Source: RI-231 sp041394905 | GTDB lineage: Bacteria; Acidobacteriota; Terriglobia; Bryobacterales; UBA6623 | Length of the DNA stretch: 64,000 nucleotides | Assembly: GCA_041394905.1 (NCBI GenBank) | Contig: JAWKHJ010000021.1 | Coordinates: forward strand, 60,240-124,239 | Reading direction: 5' to 3' | Shown here: piece after piece, positions 29,775-38,797 of the stretch | Position numbering within the stretch: the stretch's first letter is position 1 | How the letters are laid out: each line of letters begins with the position of its first letter | The notes under the pieces: generated by a model | The model's database searches: none | Seen by the model: only the letters and a program-made list of their open reading frames with translations | What the model was told of the DNA's origin: nothing | Made by a program: the position numbers and the translations under genes

Positions 29775-30335
29775 ATGCGGTTGTTGACGTTTCGAAGGAA
29801 GGCCGAACCGGGAACGATGCACCGGGCGATGCTCGCATGCCATGACTCGCTATTTCGCTACGCCCGCGCCCTCAGCGGCGATCAGGCGGAAGCCGAGGAG
29901 CTGGTCCAAGAGTGCTACCGCCGCGCCCTGGCCGCAGCGCGCAAGCCGCCCGGCGAACAACCGGAAGAGGTGCGACGCTGGATGTTCGTCATCCTGCGCA
30001 ACGTCTGGAAGAATGACAGGAGGGCGCGCAGCCGCGAAAAGGACCTGGAGGCGGCGGGACCGCTCGAGGCCGCAAGCAGCGCCTCTCCGGAAAACCGGCT
30101 GCTGCGCCGCGCATTGCAGATCGAGGTCCGGACAGCGCTCGATTCACTCAGTGAGGCGCATCGCGAGATCATCGTGCTGCGGGACATGGAAGATTTGACC
30201 TACGAGGAGATTGCAGGCGTGCTCGACTGCCCAGTCGGGACGGTAATGAGCCGGTTGGCGCGCGCCCGGATGCATCTGCGCAACATCTTGTCCACGGTCG
30301 TCGGGCCGGAATCGCGGCAGGAGGCTCACCGATGA
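29775..30335 (+). CDS. ECF-type RNA polymerase sigma factor
   Basis: Region 2 is HDSLFRYARALSGDQAEAEELVQECYRRAL ending in VRRWMFVILRNVWKNDRR. Region 4 is ALDSLSEAHREIIVLRDMEDLTYEEIAGVLDCP followed by the VGTVMSRLARARMHLR helix. Regions 1.1 and 3 are absent, as in ECF factors. The 186-residue reading from ATG 29775 has a short extra N-terminus; ATG 29817 (MHRAMLACHD) would also fit the family. Its stop overlaps the anti-sigma start by 4 bp, the usual arrangement for a pair held inactive until a signal arrives. Divergence from katG suggests control of a peroxide or redox response. Confidence 0.92.
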   Translation: MRLLTFRRKAEPGTMHRAMLACHDSLFRYARALSGDQAEAEELVQECYRRALAAARKPPGEQPEEVRRWMFVILRNVWKNDRRARSREKDLEAAGPLEAASSASPENRLLRRALQIEVRTALDSLSEAHREIIVLRDMEDLTYEEIAGVLDCPVGTVMSRLARARMHLRNILSTVVGPESRQEAHR

Positions 30336-31156
30336 TGCGCTGTGACGACGCGCGGGAGGCGATGCACCATTATCTGGACGGGGAGCTCTCCGAGCTGGAG
30401 GTCACCGGGCTCGAGTCTCACCTGCTCGATTGCGAGGCGTGCCGCGAGGAGCATGGGCGCTGGCAGGACGTGGCGGATGCCGTGCGCGGCGCGAAAGAAG
30501 CCTACCGGCCCGCGCCGGCGTCGGAAGAACGCGTGCGGGCAATGCTGGCTCAAGCCGAGGGTCGCGAGCGGATTTGGCATTGGGCGCGGGCGGCGGCGGT
30601 GCTACTGATTCTCGGTGGAGGATTGGCGGGCTGGCTCACCGGCTGGTTCGGACACGACGACGCCTCATTTCGGGTCTACGCGGCGGAATCGCACCTGCGG
30701 TATGCGCGCGGACGCCTCAAGCTAGATGCGCGCTCGGGCGACCCGGCCGCGCTGTCGGCTTGGCTCGAGACAAACCTGCCGTTCCACTTGCAGGTGCCGG
30801 CCTATCCGGAATCCGAGCCGGGCGACAACGCCTATGAGCTGGTTGGGGCGCGGCTGCTACGTCACCGCGACGACGACGTGGCCCTGCTGACGTATACGAT
30901 GCACGACAAGCCGGTCTCACTGCTGGTGGCGTCCGCCGAAGGGCGCGAGCCGACCGGAGGCGAGGTCTACCGCTCGGGCGAGCTCGAGTTCCACTTCTAC
31001 TCCGTGGACGGCTTGAAGCTGATCGGCTGGGTGGACAAGGGGCTCAGCTACGTGATCGTCTCCGACGTAGCAGCGGTGGGCGGCGAGTCTTGCGTGGTTT
31101 GCCACGGCCAAGGCGCGGACCGGCGGAAGTTCGAAGGGCTGGCGCCGGCGCGCTAA
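30332..31156 (+). CDS. Membrane anti-sigma factor with zinc-finger and a CXXCH motif
   Basis: The N-terminal cytoplasmic domain has the zinc anti-sigma motif H30-x3-C34-x2-C37 (LESHLLDCEACREEH). One membrane helix (about 85-104, ARAAAVLLILGGGLAGWLTG) follows. The outer domain of about 150 residues contains LSAWLETNLPFHLQVPAYP, LLTYTMHDKPVSLLVASA and GLKLIGWVDKGLSYVIVSDV, the usual sensor-like domain of acidobacterial anti-sigma proteins. Near its end is CVVCHGQG (Cys254, Cys257, His258), the motif for covalent heme attachment. If heme is bound in the periplasm, the protein could sense redox state or peroxide and release the sigma factor. The sigma pairing is firm; heme binding is inferred from the motif alone. 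Confidence 0.88.
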   Translation: MMRCDDAREAMHHYLDGELSELEVTGLESHLLDCEACREEHGRWQDVADAVRGAKEAYRPAPASEERVRAMLAQAEGRERIWHWARAAAVLLILGGGLAGWLTGWFGHDDASFRVYAAESHLRYARGRLKLDARSGDPAALSAWLETNLPFHLQVPAYPESEPGDNAYELVGARLLRHRDDDVALLTYTMHDKPVSLLVASAEGREPTGGEVYRSGELEFHFYSVDGLKLIGWVDKGLSYVIVSDVAAVGGESCVVCHGQGADRRKFEGLAPAR

Positions 31157-31199
31157 AGCAAGCCCGCAAGGCCGGTCATGATAGCTTGGAAGCTTGTCC

Positions 31200-32261
31200 A
31201 TGGCCAAACTCCGCATCGCCGTACTGTTCGGCGGCCGCTCCGGCGAGCACGAAGTCTCCATCCGTTCCGCAGCTTCGGTCATCCGCGCGCTGGACCGCGG
31301 GCGGTATGCGGTAACGCCAGTCGCAATCAACAAACAAGGACGTTGGCTCGGCCCAGCGGATTCCGTGAAGCTGCTGCCCGCAGAGGCGCAGGCTGAGCTT
31401 TCGACCGAGACTGCCGTCACCGTCTCGCGTGAGCCCGAGGCCACCTCCGGCGTCGACGTCGTCATTCCGATCCTGCACGGCACTTTCGGCGAAGACGGGA
31501 CCGTCCAGGGGCTGCTCGAGCTAGCCGACGTGGCCTACGTCGGCGCGGGCGTGCTCGGATCGGCCTGCGGCATGGACAAGGACGTCATGAAGCGCCTATT
31601 CCGCGAACGCGGGCTTCCCACTGTGGAGCACATCGCAGTCCTGCGCCGCGACGTCGAGCAGCGCCCGAACTGGATTCGCGAGCAGACCGAAGCGCATTTT
31701 CGCTACCCGGTCTTCGTCAAGCCGGCCAACCTGGGTTCGAGCGTGGGCGTCTCACGCGCCGATGACGCCGAGGGCCTGCGCCGAGCGCTCGAAGAGGCGG
31801 CGCTCTATGACCGCAAGCTCGTGATCGAGCGCGGAGTCGAGGGCCGCGAGATCGAGGTGGCGGTGCTGGGCAACGACTCTCCCGAAGCGAGCGTGGCGGG
31901 CGAGATCATCCCCACAGCGGGTTTCTACGACTACGAGGCGAAGTACGTCAACGATTCGGCTAAGCTCGCCATTCCGGCCGAGCTCAGCGAGGCTCAGGCG
32001 GCCGAGGTGCGACGCCTAGCTGTGGCTGGTTTCCAGGCCGTGGAGTGCCGTGGCCTAGCGCGCGTGGACTTTTTCCTGGAATCGGAAACAGGCCGTTTCT
32101 TGCTGAACGAGGTGAACACGATGCCGGGTTTCACCTCGATCTCGATGTACCCCAAGCTTTGGCAAGCTTCGGGCGTACCCTATGCGGAGCTTCTGGACCG
32201 TCTGATCGCCCTCGCCTTGGAGGCCCACGCTGAGAAGAAGGCGACCCGTTTCGAAAAGTAG
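31200..32261 (+). CDS. ddl: D-alanine--D-alanine ligase
   Basis: This ATP-grasp enzyme makes the D-Ala-D-Ala dipeptide for peptidoglycan. It starts RIAVLFGGRSGEHEVSIRSA (the EHEVS serine binds the first D-Ala) and has VVIPILHGTFGEDGTVQGLLEL, PVFVKPANLGSSVGVSRAD, and the Mg-binding end RVDFFLESETGRFLLNEVNT followed by MPGFTSISMYPKL. The ATG at 31200, with GGAAG upstream, is preferred over a TTG six bases earlier. Length (353) is normal. No other cell-wall gene is adjacent. Confidence 0.96.
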   Translation: MAKLRIAVLFGGRSGEHEVSIRSAASVIRALDRGRYAVTPVAINKQGRWLGPADSVKLLPAEAQAELSTETAVTVSREPEATSGVDVVIPILHGTFGEDGTVQGLLELADVAYVGAGVLGSACGMDKDVMKRLFRERGLPTVEHIAVLRRDVEQRPNWIREQTEAHFRYPVFVKPANLGSSVGVSRADDAEGLRRALEEAALYDRKLVIERGVEGREIEVAVLGNDSPEASVAGEIIPTAGFYDYEAKYVNDSAKLAIPAELSEAQAAEVRRLAVAGFQAVECRGLARVDFFLESETGRFLLNEVNTMPGFTSISMYPKLWQASGVPYAELLDRLIALALEAHAEKKATRFEK

Positions 32262-32270
32262 GGCGCTCGC

Positions 32271-32945
32271 CTAGCTGACGGCAAGCGCCGACTTGCGGTC
32301 GTCCTGTGAGGCTCCGCGCGAGCTGCGTTCCCGCTCGTTCGTCCGACGTAGCCCATGGAGCGCAAGCTCGAAGCGGTCGCGAATGCCGGTCTTCTCAAAA
32401 ATGTGCATCAGGTGGATCTTCACCGTGCCGGTCGCGATGCCGAGCGTTTCGGCGATCTCGCGATTCTTCATGCCCTTGGCCACCAGGGCGGCGACCTCCT
32501 GCTCGCGCGGCGTCAGCGGACGGCTGCGCGGGCGCTCGAGCGGCATGTCCCGCGTCTCGTAAAGATTCTCCGTCCAGAGCTGATTGCCTGCGACGGTGCG
32601 CAGACAGTGGTAGAGCGCCTCGGGCTCGACGGTCTTTTTCATGATGCCGCGCGCTCCGGCTTGGATCGCCCGAAAGCATTCCACGTCTGAGATCGACGCA
32701 GCCCAGATGACCACCTTCGCTGACAGGCCCTTTGCCCGCAGCTCCGCCACCGATTCGAGCACCGAGTGCATTCCGAAGCTACGGTCGAAGATCACGACGT
32801 CCGGCCGATGGTCGGCCGCCATGTCGATCGCATCCCGCAGGTCTTCGACGGCGTCAGCCAGCGATAGATCGTCGCTGTGCTCGAGCAAAACGCGCAAGCC
32901 TTCGTGTACCACCGGTTGCGGGTCGCACAGGCAAACCGAAATCAT
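32271..32945 (-). CDS. NarL/LuxR-type response regulator
   Basis: The receiver domain starts MISVCLCDPQPVVHEGLRVL with phospho-acceptor Asp54 in DVVIFDRSFG. The switch Lys is in GARGIMKKTVEPEAL. The C-terminal LuxR helix-turn-helix is LTPREQEVAALVAKGMKNRE, continuing with IAETLGIATGTVKIHLMHIF. The ATG at 32945 has AGGAGG upstream; the frame extends further but without a better start. No histidine kinase gene is adjacent, so the partner is unknown. It is divergent from hyuB. Confidence 0.92.
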   Translation of the reverse strand: MISVCLCDPQPVVHEGLRVLLEHSDDLSLADAVEDLRDAIDMAADHRPDVVIFDRSFGMHSVLESVAELRAKGLSAKVVIWAASISDVECFRAIQAGARGIMKKTVEPEALYHCLRTVAGNQLWTENLYETRDMPLERPRSRPLTPREQEVAALVAKGMKNREIAETLGIATGTVKIHLMHIFEKTGIRDRFELALHGLRRTNERERSSRGASQDDRKSALAVS

Positions 32946-33086
32946 CCAGATCGTCCTCCTGTCCGGGCGCCAAGACCGTTGGTCCGGCGCCCTTGAGGAG
33001 TGATCGTCTTCGCGTGGCATTTACTTGAGGGCGCAAGAGCCTATGCCTCTTTCATGCGGGACAATGAATCTCCATCGGATCGGTCC

Positions 33087-34631
33087 ATGAACCTCGAGCT
33101 CGAAATTTTCCGCAACCTCTTCGTCTCGATCGCCGAGGAGATGGGCGTCGTGCTCAAGCGCACCTCGTTTTCGCCCAACATCAAAGAGCGCCGCGACTAC
33201 TCCTGCGCCGTCTATGACGCTGCCGGAGAAACCATCGCGATGGGCGACCACATGCCGGTGCACCTGGGCGCCATGCCGTCGTCGGTCGCCGAAGCGCTCG
33301 CGGCGCATACGCTCGAGCCGGGAGACGTGGTCTTTTTGAACGACCCGTTTCGCGGCGGCACGCACTTGCCCGACATCACCTCCGTCTCCGGCGTGTATTT
33401 CTCGACGGCGAGACCGTGCCCGGCCTATTACCTGGCCACGCGCGCGCATCACTCTGACGTCGGAGGCATGACTCCCGGCTCGATGCCGCTCGCGACGGAA
33501 ATTTTTCAAGAAGGGTTGCGCATCCCGCCGGTGAAGCTGGTGCGGCGCGGCCACTTCGACGACGACCTGCTAGCGATGCTCCTGGCCAACGTACGTACGC
33601 CGCAAGAGCGCCGCGGCGACCTCGGAGCTCAGCTCGCCGCCCATCGCACGGGCGAGCGCCGCCTGCTCGAAGCAACTGCTAAATACGGACCGGCGAAGAT
33701 GCGCGAACAGATGGAGGCGCTCAAGGACTATTCCGAACGCATGATGCGTGTGCGGCTGGCTGCGATCCCAGACGGCGAATACCGCTTCGAAGATTTCCTG
33801 GATGATGATGGGTTTTCCGACGAACGCATCCCGATCGTCTGCCGTTTGACCATCGCAGGCGAGCAAGCCGTGGCGGACTTTACCGCATCCGCCCCGCAAG
33901 CGCGCGGGGGCGTCAACGCCAACCGCGCCATCACGACGGCCGCGGTGATGTACTGCTTCCGCTGCCTGATCCGCGAGGAAATCCCCTACAACGCCGGACT
34001 CATGCGTCCGATCGAGATCGTCACACGTCCGGGCTCGATCGTCGACGCCCAGGCGCCGGCCAGCGTGGCCGCCGGCAATGTGGAGACATCGCAGCGCATC
34101 ACCGACGTCGTGCTCGGCGCGCTCGCCCAGGCCCTGCCTAACGCCGTACCCGCGGCAAGCTCGGGCAGCATGAACAACCTTTCGCTCGGGGGCGTCGACC
34201 CTCGCACCGGCCGCCGCTTCGCGTACTACGAGACGATCGCAGGCGGAATGGGCGCGCTACCCTCCGCCAACGGCGCAAGCGCCATCCACAGCCACATGAC
34301 GAATTCTCTCAATACGCCGGTCGAGGCGCTCGAGCGGCAACTGCCCTTGCGAGTCCGGCGCTACCAAGTGCGCTCGGGATCCGGCGGCGCGGGCCTCTTT
34401 CGAGGGGGCGACGGCATCGTGCGGGAGCTCGAGTTGTTGGCCGAAGCGGACGTGACGCTGTTGAGCGACCGCCGCAAGACCGCGCCGTACGGCTTGGCCG
34501 GCGGAGGCCCGGGCGCATCGGGATGCAACCGGTTGAACGGCCGGCCGATCGCATCCAAGGGCACGCTCCATGTGCGGCCTGGAGATGTGTTGACGATCGA
34601 AACGCCCGGGGGCGGCGGTTTCGGGCAGTAA
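33087..34631 (+). CDS. Hydantoinase B/oxoprolinase-family protein (HyuB)
   Basis: The start is LELEIFRNLFVSIAEEMGVV, then SFSPNIKERRDYSCAVYDAAG, MPVHLGAMPSSVAEAL, FLNDPFRGGTHLPDIT and the typical end VLTIETPGGGGFGQ. HyuB works with HyuA in ATP-dependent opening of 5-oxoproline, N-methylhydantoin or related rings. HyuA is not next to it, which is unusual. ATG 33087 fits family starts; earlier in-frame starts overlap the divergent regulator's promoter. Substrate unknown. Confidence 0.9.
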   Translation: MNLELEIFRNLFVSIAEEMGVVLKRTSFSPNIKERRDYSCAVYDAAGETIAMGDHMPVHLGAMPSSVAEALAAHTLEPGDVVFLNDPFRGGTHLPDITSVSGVYFSTARPCPAYYLATRAHHSDVGGMTPGSMPLATEIFQEGLRIPPVKLVRRGHFDDDLLAMLLANVRTPQERRGDLGAQLAAHRTGERRLLEATAKYGPAKMREQMEALKDYSERMMRVRLAAIPDGEYRFEDFLDDDGFSDERIPIVCRLTIAGEQAVADFTASAPQARGGVNANRAITTAAVMYCFRCLIREEIPYNAGLMRPIEIVTRPGSIVDAQAPASVAAGNVETSQRITDVVLGALAQALPNAVPAASSGSMNNLSLGGVDPRTGRRFAYYETIAGGMGALPSANGASAIHSHMTNSLNTPVEALERQLPLRVRRYQVRSGSGGAGLFRGGDGIVRELELLAEADVTLLSDRRKTAPYGLAGGGPGASGCNRLNGRPIASKGTLHVRPGDVLTIETPGGGGFGQ

Positions 34632-34638
34632 CCACCGT

Positions 34639-35187
34639 CTAGTTCGCGACGGCGCTGCCGCGTACCGCACGCACGGCCTTTTCCAAGTCTTCGGCCACTT
34701 TGTCAGCCACGTGCGCGGCGGCGCCGCGCAGCTTCGCTCCGTCGCTCTCCTGGGTGGTTGACCAAACCACCGTGCCGTCGCGCAGCACCAGACGCACCGC
34801 CGCCAACGCCTCGTGTTTGCGTTCGCGGCTGCTGCTCTCTTCGCTATCGCCCACGCCAAAACTCGATGAACGAAAGCGCGACTCGCCCGTCTCACGATTG
34901 CTCGCCGAGGCCGCCCCGCGGGCCGAGAGGCTTTCGCGGTAGCGCTGGTAGTCCTGGAAGATCAGATCCTCCGCCGAGCCCCGCAGCACGGCATCCGCCG
35001 CCTCCGCATTTTCCGTCACGACGAACAGCCCGGTGCGGTGGATGGCCCCGATGATCATGTCGCGGATCGACCCGGCGTCGGCGCCGCCGAGGTCGTCCAC
35101 ATAAACCACGCGCACCTGACCTAGCCCCGGCGGCGCCTGCGCCCAGGCCAAGCTCGACATCGCCAAGAAGAACCCAAGCAGCTTCAT
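34639..35187 (-). CDS. Exported protein of unknown function
   Basis: It has a signal peptide (MKLLGFFLAMSSLAWAQ) and 182 residues. A predicted alpha/beta core, RVVYVDDLGGADAGSIRDMI then HRTGLFVVTENAEAADAVLR, resembles the small domain found in CsgG/FlgO-type outer-membrane assembly proteins and ends in LEKAVRAVRG. The middle (residues 85-125) is rich in Ser, Glu and Arg and likely disordered. Its start overlaps the next upstream gene by 4 bp. The CsgG-like reading is tentative. Confidence 0.7.
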   Translation of the reverse strand: MKLLGFFLAMSSLAWAQAPPGLGQVRVVYVDDLGGADAGSIRDMIIGAIHRTGLFVVTENAEAADAVLRGSAEDLIFQDYQRYRESLSARGAASASNRETGESRFRSSSFGVGDSEESSSRERKHEALAAVRLVLRDGTVVWSTTQESDGAKLRGAAAHVADKVAEDLEKAVRAVRGSAVAN

Positions 35188-35660
35188 CGCCGCGCCGCCT
35201 GCCGCGCCTGTTCGTTCTCGAAGTCGACTTCGAGGCCCGTGCGCGCCTCCAGGCCTGCCAGCGTCGAGCGAACGATCTTTTTGCCCAGCTCGAACACTGC
35301 CGCCTGCTGTTCGCCGTCAGCGTCGCGGAAGCCAATCGTGAGGTAGTGCCGGTGTTTCTTCGACAGCAGGAAGAGCGGCGAGACCACAATGGCCAGACCC
35401 AGCCTCCGGCCGGCCTTTTGGCCGTACTCGAGTAGGTTGACTTGGTCGTAGGGAATCCGCAGCGCGCCCTTGTCGTAGACAAAGACGAACGCGTCCTGTC
35501 CGCTCGTGGATGGCCGGCCTGTGTCAGCCGGCTCTAGTCCGGCGAGCGTACCTCCACGGTAGACCGCCTTCTCGGAAGGCGCGCCGGCGCAAGCATTCGA
35601 AGTGTGGAGCGCGAGCCCCCACGCCGGGAGGCTCAAACGAATCGCGCGGCGGCGACTCAT
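35184..35660 (-). CDS. Exported protein of unknown function
   Basis: ATG 35660 gives a signal-like N-terminus (MSRRRAIRLSLPAWGLALHT) ending near ACAG; a start at 35690 is possible. The mature protein has YRGGTLAGLEPADTG and FVFVYDKGALRIPYDQVNLL, followed by a hydrophobic stretch (RLGLAIVVSPLFLLS) and HYLTIGFRDADGEQQAAVFELGKK, resembling a PH-like beta-sandwich. It overlaps the downstream exported protein by 4 bp, so both are probably made together. No function can be given. Confidence 0.65.
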   Translation of the reverse strand: MSRRRAIRLSLPAWGLALHTSNACAGAPSEKAVYRGGTLAGLEPADTGRPSTSGQDAFVFVYDKGALRIPYDQVNLLEYGQKAGRRLGLAIVVSPLFLLSKKHRHYLTIGFRDADGEQQAAVFELGKKIVRSTLAGLEARTGLEVDFENEQARQAARR

Positions 35661-35747
35661 GCGCGCGGCGGCAAGCCGCTTCGGGCGCATGCGTGTTTCG
35701 AGGTTCGCATACCTGAGCCCGCAGGCCCAGGCTTCTTTACGAAAGAT

Positions 35748-36947
35748 TTATGCCGTCGGCTTCAACACCGTCAGCGCTTTTTGCAGGAACGGGTCCGGGC
35801 CGCGCTCCTCGCCCTCGGCCGGGTTGCGGAACTTGCGCAGGTCTGCGGGGTCGAGCAGGTGCTCAGGCGTCACGCCCTTGTCGTGCACCGGATCCCCCTC
35901 GGGGCGGTAGTACTTTGCTGTCGAGAGAATCAGCGCGGCGCCGTCGTCGAGATCGATCGTCTCCTGCTTAGCAGCCAACCCGTACGTGCGCTCGCCGATC
36001 ACTTCCGCGCGTCCGCTGTCGAGCAGCGCCGCCGCGGCCACTTCGGCGCCATTGGCGGTCGGACGATCGACTAAGACGGCGAGCGGCATGTCGGTCACCG
36101 TCGTTGAGGGGCTAGCCTCAAAGGTCTCTTCAGGAACCTTTTGGCCTTTGAGCGAGGCGATCTTGCCTTCGGACATGAACAGATCCGCCAACTTCACGCC
36201 TTCGGAAGGCGATCCGATCGAGTCGCCGCGCAGGTCGAGAACCAGGCTCGACGCACCTTGTTTTTCGAGATTCTTGACGGCCTTGCCGATCTGGCCCGGG
36301 GTGTCCTTGGTCAGTGCGGCAACCTTCAGATAACCAACGCCCGGCTCGAGAATCTTCGATTCGACTGCAGGCAGGGAGACCTTGGAGCGGGTGAGCTTCT
36401 TTTCGACCGGCTCATCATACTCGCGCGAGGACCGCACGAGCAATTTGACTTCGTCGCCGACCGGGCCGCTGAGGCGCGCGTAGAGCAGCGCCGGAGGCAT
36501 CATGCGCGTCGAACGGTCATCGATCGCCTCGATCAGATCCATCGGCTCGATGCCGGCTTTATCCGCCGGGGAACCCGGGAGCACGCTCAACACCGCGGTG
36601 TAGTTGCCGCGCTTGTGCACCACCATGCCGGTGGACCATCCGGTACCCCCATCGGGGAATTTTTGGCGCTCCTGATATTCCTTGTATTGCTCAGGCGATA
36701 GGTAGCTCGACATCGGGTCGAGGTATTCGACGAGCCCTTGCAGAGCGCCGCGGGTGACCAAGTCGATGTCCGGCTCTTCCACATAATCGGCCTTGATGCG
36801 CGCCAACACTTCGGTGTAGACCGACAGCGGACGGTACGCGCCGGCGCTATCGTTCTCTTCGCTTTTGCCGAGCACGGCTCCGACAACGAGCATGATGGTC
36901 AGCAACATGGAGCTGAAAACAACTCCGACTTGGATGCGGGAGCTCAT
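35748..36947 (-). CDS. S41 (carboxyl-terminal processing) protease homolog lacking the catalytic Ser and Lys
   Basis: The order of parts is that of CtpA: a membrane anchor (residues 5-27), a helical segment with ALQGLVEYLDPMSSYLSPEQ, a PDZ domain (about 95-180, VLSVLPGSPADKAGIEPMD), then the S41 core (GYLKVAALTKDTPGQIGKAV, SSLVLDLRGDSIG, PLAVLVDRPTANGAEVAAAA, GERTYGLAAKQ). In active members the last two read like G[ST]ASASE and GKGSVQ. Here the serine position is Asn299 and the lysine position Leu324, so proteolysis by the usual dyad is not expected. It may be a scaffold or inhibitor. ATG 36947 was chosen over a TTG at 36956. Confidence 0.85.
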   Translation of the reverse strand: MSSRIQVGVVFSSMLLTIMLVVGAVLGKSEENDSAGAYRPLSVYTEVLARIKADYVEEPDIDLVTRGALQGLVEYLDPMSSYLSPEQYKEYQERQKFPDGGTGWSTGMVVHKRGNYTAVLSVLPGSPADKAGIEPMDLIEAIDDRSTRMMPPALLYARLSGPVGDEVKLLVRSSREYDEPVEKKLTRSKVSLPAVESKILEPGVGYLKVAALTKDTPGQIGKAVKNLEKQGASSLVLDLRGDSIGSPSEGVKLADLFMSEGKIASLKGQKVPEETFEASPSTTVTDMPLAVLVDRPTANGAEVAAAALLDSGRAEVIGERTYGLAAKQETIDLDDGAALILSTAKYYRPEGDPVHDKGVTPEHLLDPADLRKFRNPAEGEERGPDPFLQKALTVLKPTA

Positions 36948-37031
36948 GAGCGGCAAATTTCTCCAGACGGACCGAATCCGACCCGTGCTTATGATACTAC
37001 GTCTCCTTGTGACGTCCGGTTGCCGGAAAGG

Positions 37032-37916
37032 TCACGTTGCGGCGGCGGCGCGAAGCGAAGATTTTCTGGCGAGCTCGAGCATCCAGCCCTCGCACTCGCC
37101 AGGCGCATCGAAAACGGTTGACCAAAACCTCTCGAACTCTTGGGCGAGCGCCTGCTGTCGCGCTTCGAGCAGGGCGTGCATGTCCGCGCCGGTCGCGTGC
37201 GCGCGAGAAGCGCGGCAATCGTTGATGTCGCCGAGCGCGTCCTGGAGAATCTTCAGCTGCTCGAGACGATCGTCGAGCTCGGGCCCATAGCAGGGCGCGA
37301 ACACTTCGAGCGTATACCGGACACGCTTCGCTTCCAGGCGCAGCCGGTGCAGAGCGGAAACATCGGGAGCAGGCTCGCTCAAAGCGTCCCGGCCGGCAGC
37401 GAAGAGCCTTTCAACAAGGAGCGGCAGCCTCTCGACGGCGTTTTCGCAGGCGGACTCGGATGGCCGCCAGCCTTCACGCCAAGTCACTGCGTCCTGTTGG
37501 CGCTTGCGCAACTTCAGCGCAGCTTTGCCAGCCGCCAAGGCGGCCTTGCGCCGCTTGCCGGACAGAGCACGCCGCAGCGCTTTGGCCGCCTTGGCGCGCG
37601 CCTCCGAAAGACCCAAAGCCGCTTCCTGCCCGCTCGCCGCCAACATGAGCGCGATATCACGGTCGCGCACCTCTCCAGCGGCCTTGCGCAAGCGCTTCAG
37701 GCGTTTATCGCATTTCGCGATGCGCTTACGCGAAAACAGCTCCGGAAATAGCGCGAGGGTGGTCGAGAAGCGCCGGATCGCGACGCGCAAATCATGGACG
37801 GCGTCCGGATTCTGATCGCGGCGCACTTTGCGCATCTGCTCGCCGACCTCGTGCAGACGCTCTCGCGCCTGCACGCGAGCGAATGCGCCCAACGGCAGAT
37901 CCGCACGGAGAGTCAT
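37032..37916 (-). CDS. CHAD-domain protein
   Basis: The 294-residue, very basic helical protein has the CHAD signature histidines: PDAVHDLRVAIRRFSTTLALF near the N-terminus and ALHRLRLEAKRVRYTLEVFAP in the second half, with LKILQDALGDINDC. CHAD domains bind inorganic polyphosphate through the conserved His/Arg/Lys and locate to polyphosphate granules. No CYTH phosphatase domain is attached, and no polyphosphate kinase is adjacent. Confidence 0.9.
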   Translation of the reverse strand: MTLRADLPLGAFARVQARERLHEVGEQMRKVRRDQNPDAVHDLRVAIRRFSTTLALFPELFSRKRIAKCDKRLKRLRKAAGEVRDRDIALMLAASGQEAALGLSEARAKAAKALRRALSGKRRKAALAAGKAALKLRKRQQDAVTWREGWRPSESACENAVERLPLLVERLFAAGRDALSEPAPDVSALHRLRLEAKRVRYTLEVFAPCYGPELDDRLEQLKILQDALGDINDCRASRAHATGADMHALLEARQQALAQEFERFWSTVFDAPGECEGWMLELARKSSLRAAAAT

Positions 37917-38003
37917 GGGGAAAAGGCCTAGTCGCCCTATGGCGCTCGGCTCACTAAGGTTAGGTTACGGCCCCGCATGGATCAAGGCGCCCGGCGGACG
38001 GCG

Positions 38004-38744
38004 TTACAGTTGAATGCGGTAAACGCCCCCGCCGCCGTCGGCGTCGGAGTACCACATCCAGCCTTTCCAGATCGACATACCATGCGGGGTCGCCGAGCCC
38101 TCGGCGAGTCGGATCTTCTCGTTCCAAGCGCCCGTCTGGGGATCGAGTTTGTAGAAGGCCATGTGGTTCGATTCGGTGCACCAGAGCGAGTCTCCCTGGA
38201 AGCTGATGCCATGCGGCCTCTCGCCCGGCGCGGGGATCTCATGCTCGACGTGGTTGTCGGCGGGGTCGATGCGGTAGATCTTCACCGCCGGGGGAACGGC
38301 GATCCACATTTTGCCGCCGTGGAACTCGATGCCGTGGGCTCCTGTTGCAGGTTGGTTAGGATTCTTGGCGAATGCGACGACGCCCGCACCCGGCGTCTCG
38401 AAGGAGCGCAAGGTCTTGCCCGTTTGCGGATCAACCTCGAGCGTCTTGCGGTTGTAGGTGGAGGCGATCCAAAGGTTCTTGCCGTCGAAGCCGATCCCGG
38501 AGCCGCGGTCAGCGTCGGTTTCGAGCGTGCGCTTCAACTTGCCGTCAAAGCCGGTCAGGTAGGCCTTGTTATCACTCTGGTCGAGAATCCACAGACCCTC
38601 GGCGACGGCTTGCAAGCCGTTCGGGTGGCGGCCGCCCGGAGCGGTGAAGACCTTCTCCGGAGTGACGGTGCGCTCGGAGACTTTAGCGGCGGCCCCTAAA
38701 GCTGGAGCGGCGAGGGCGGAGAGCAGCAGGCTGCGACGCGTCAT
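38004..38744 (-). CDS. Exported beta-propeller (YncE/Vgb-like) protein
   Basis: A signal peptide (MTRRSLLLSALAAPALGAAA, possibly Tat) is followed by about six blades with repeating W and N/D patterns: GLWILDQSDNKAYLTGFDGK, LWIASTYNRKTLEVDPQTGK, MWIAVPPAVKIYRIDPADN, SLWCTESNHMAFYKLDPQTG and MWYSDADGGGGVYRI. This resembles virginiamycin B lyase-like and YncE propellers. GGAGG lies 7 bp before ATG 38744. No active-site His/Glu pair can be confirmed, so binding rather than catalysis is likelier. Confidence 0.8.
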   Translation of the reverse strand: MTRRSLLLSALAAPALGAAAKVSERTVTPEKVFTAPGGRHPNGLQAVAEGLWILDQSDNKAYLTGFDGKLKRTLETDADRGSGIGFDGKNLWIASTYNRKTLEVDPQTGKTLRSFETPGAGVVAFAKNPNQPATGAHGIEFHGGKMWIAVPPAVKIYRIDPADNHVEHEIPAPGERPHGISFQGDSLWCTESNHMAFYKLDPQTGAWNEKIRLAEGSATPHGMSIWKGWMWYSDADGGGGVYRIQL

Positions 38745-38797
38745 GGAGTTCCTCCCGGGCCCTAGTATACGTCCGGCTACACTTGAAAGAGTCTCGC

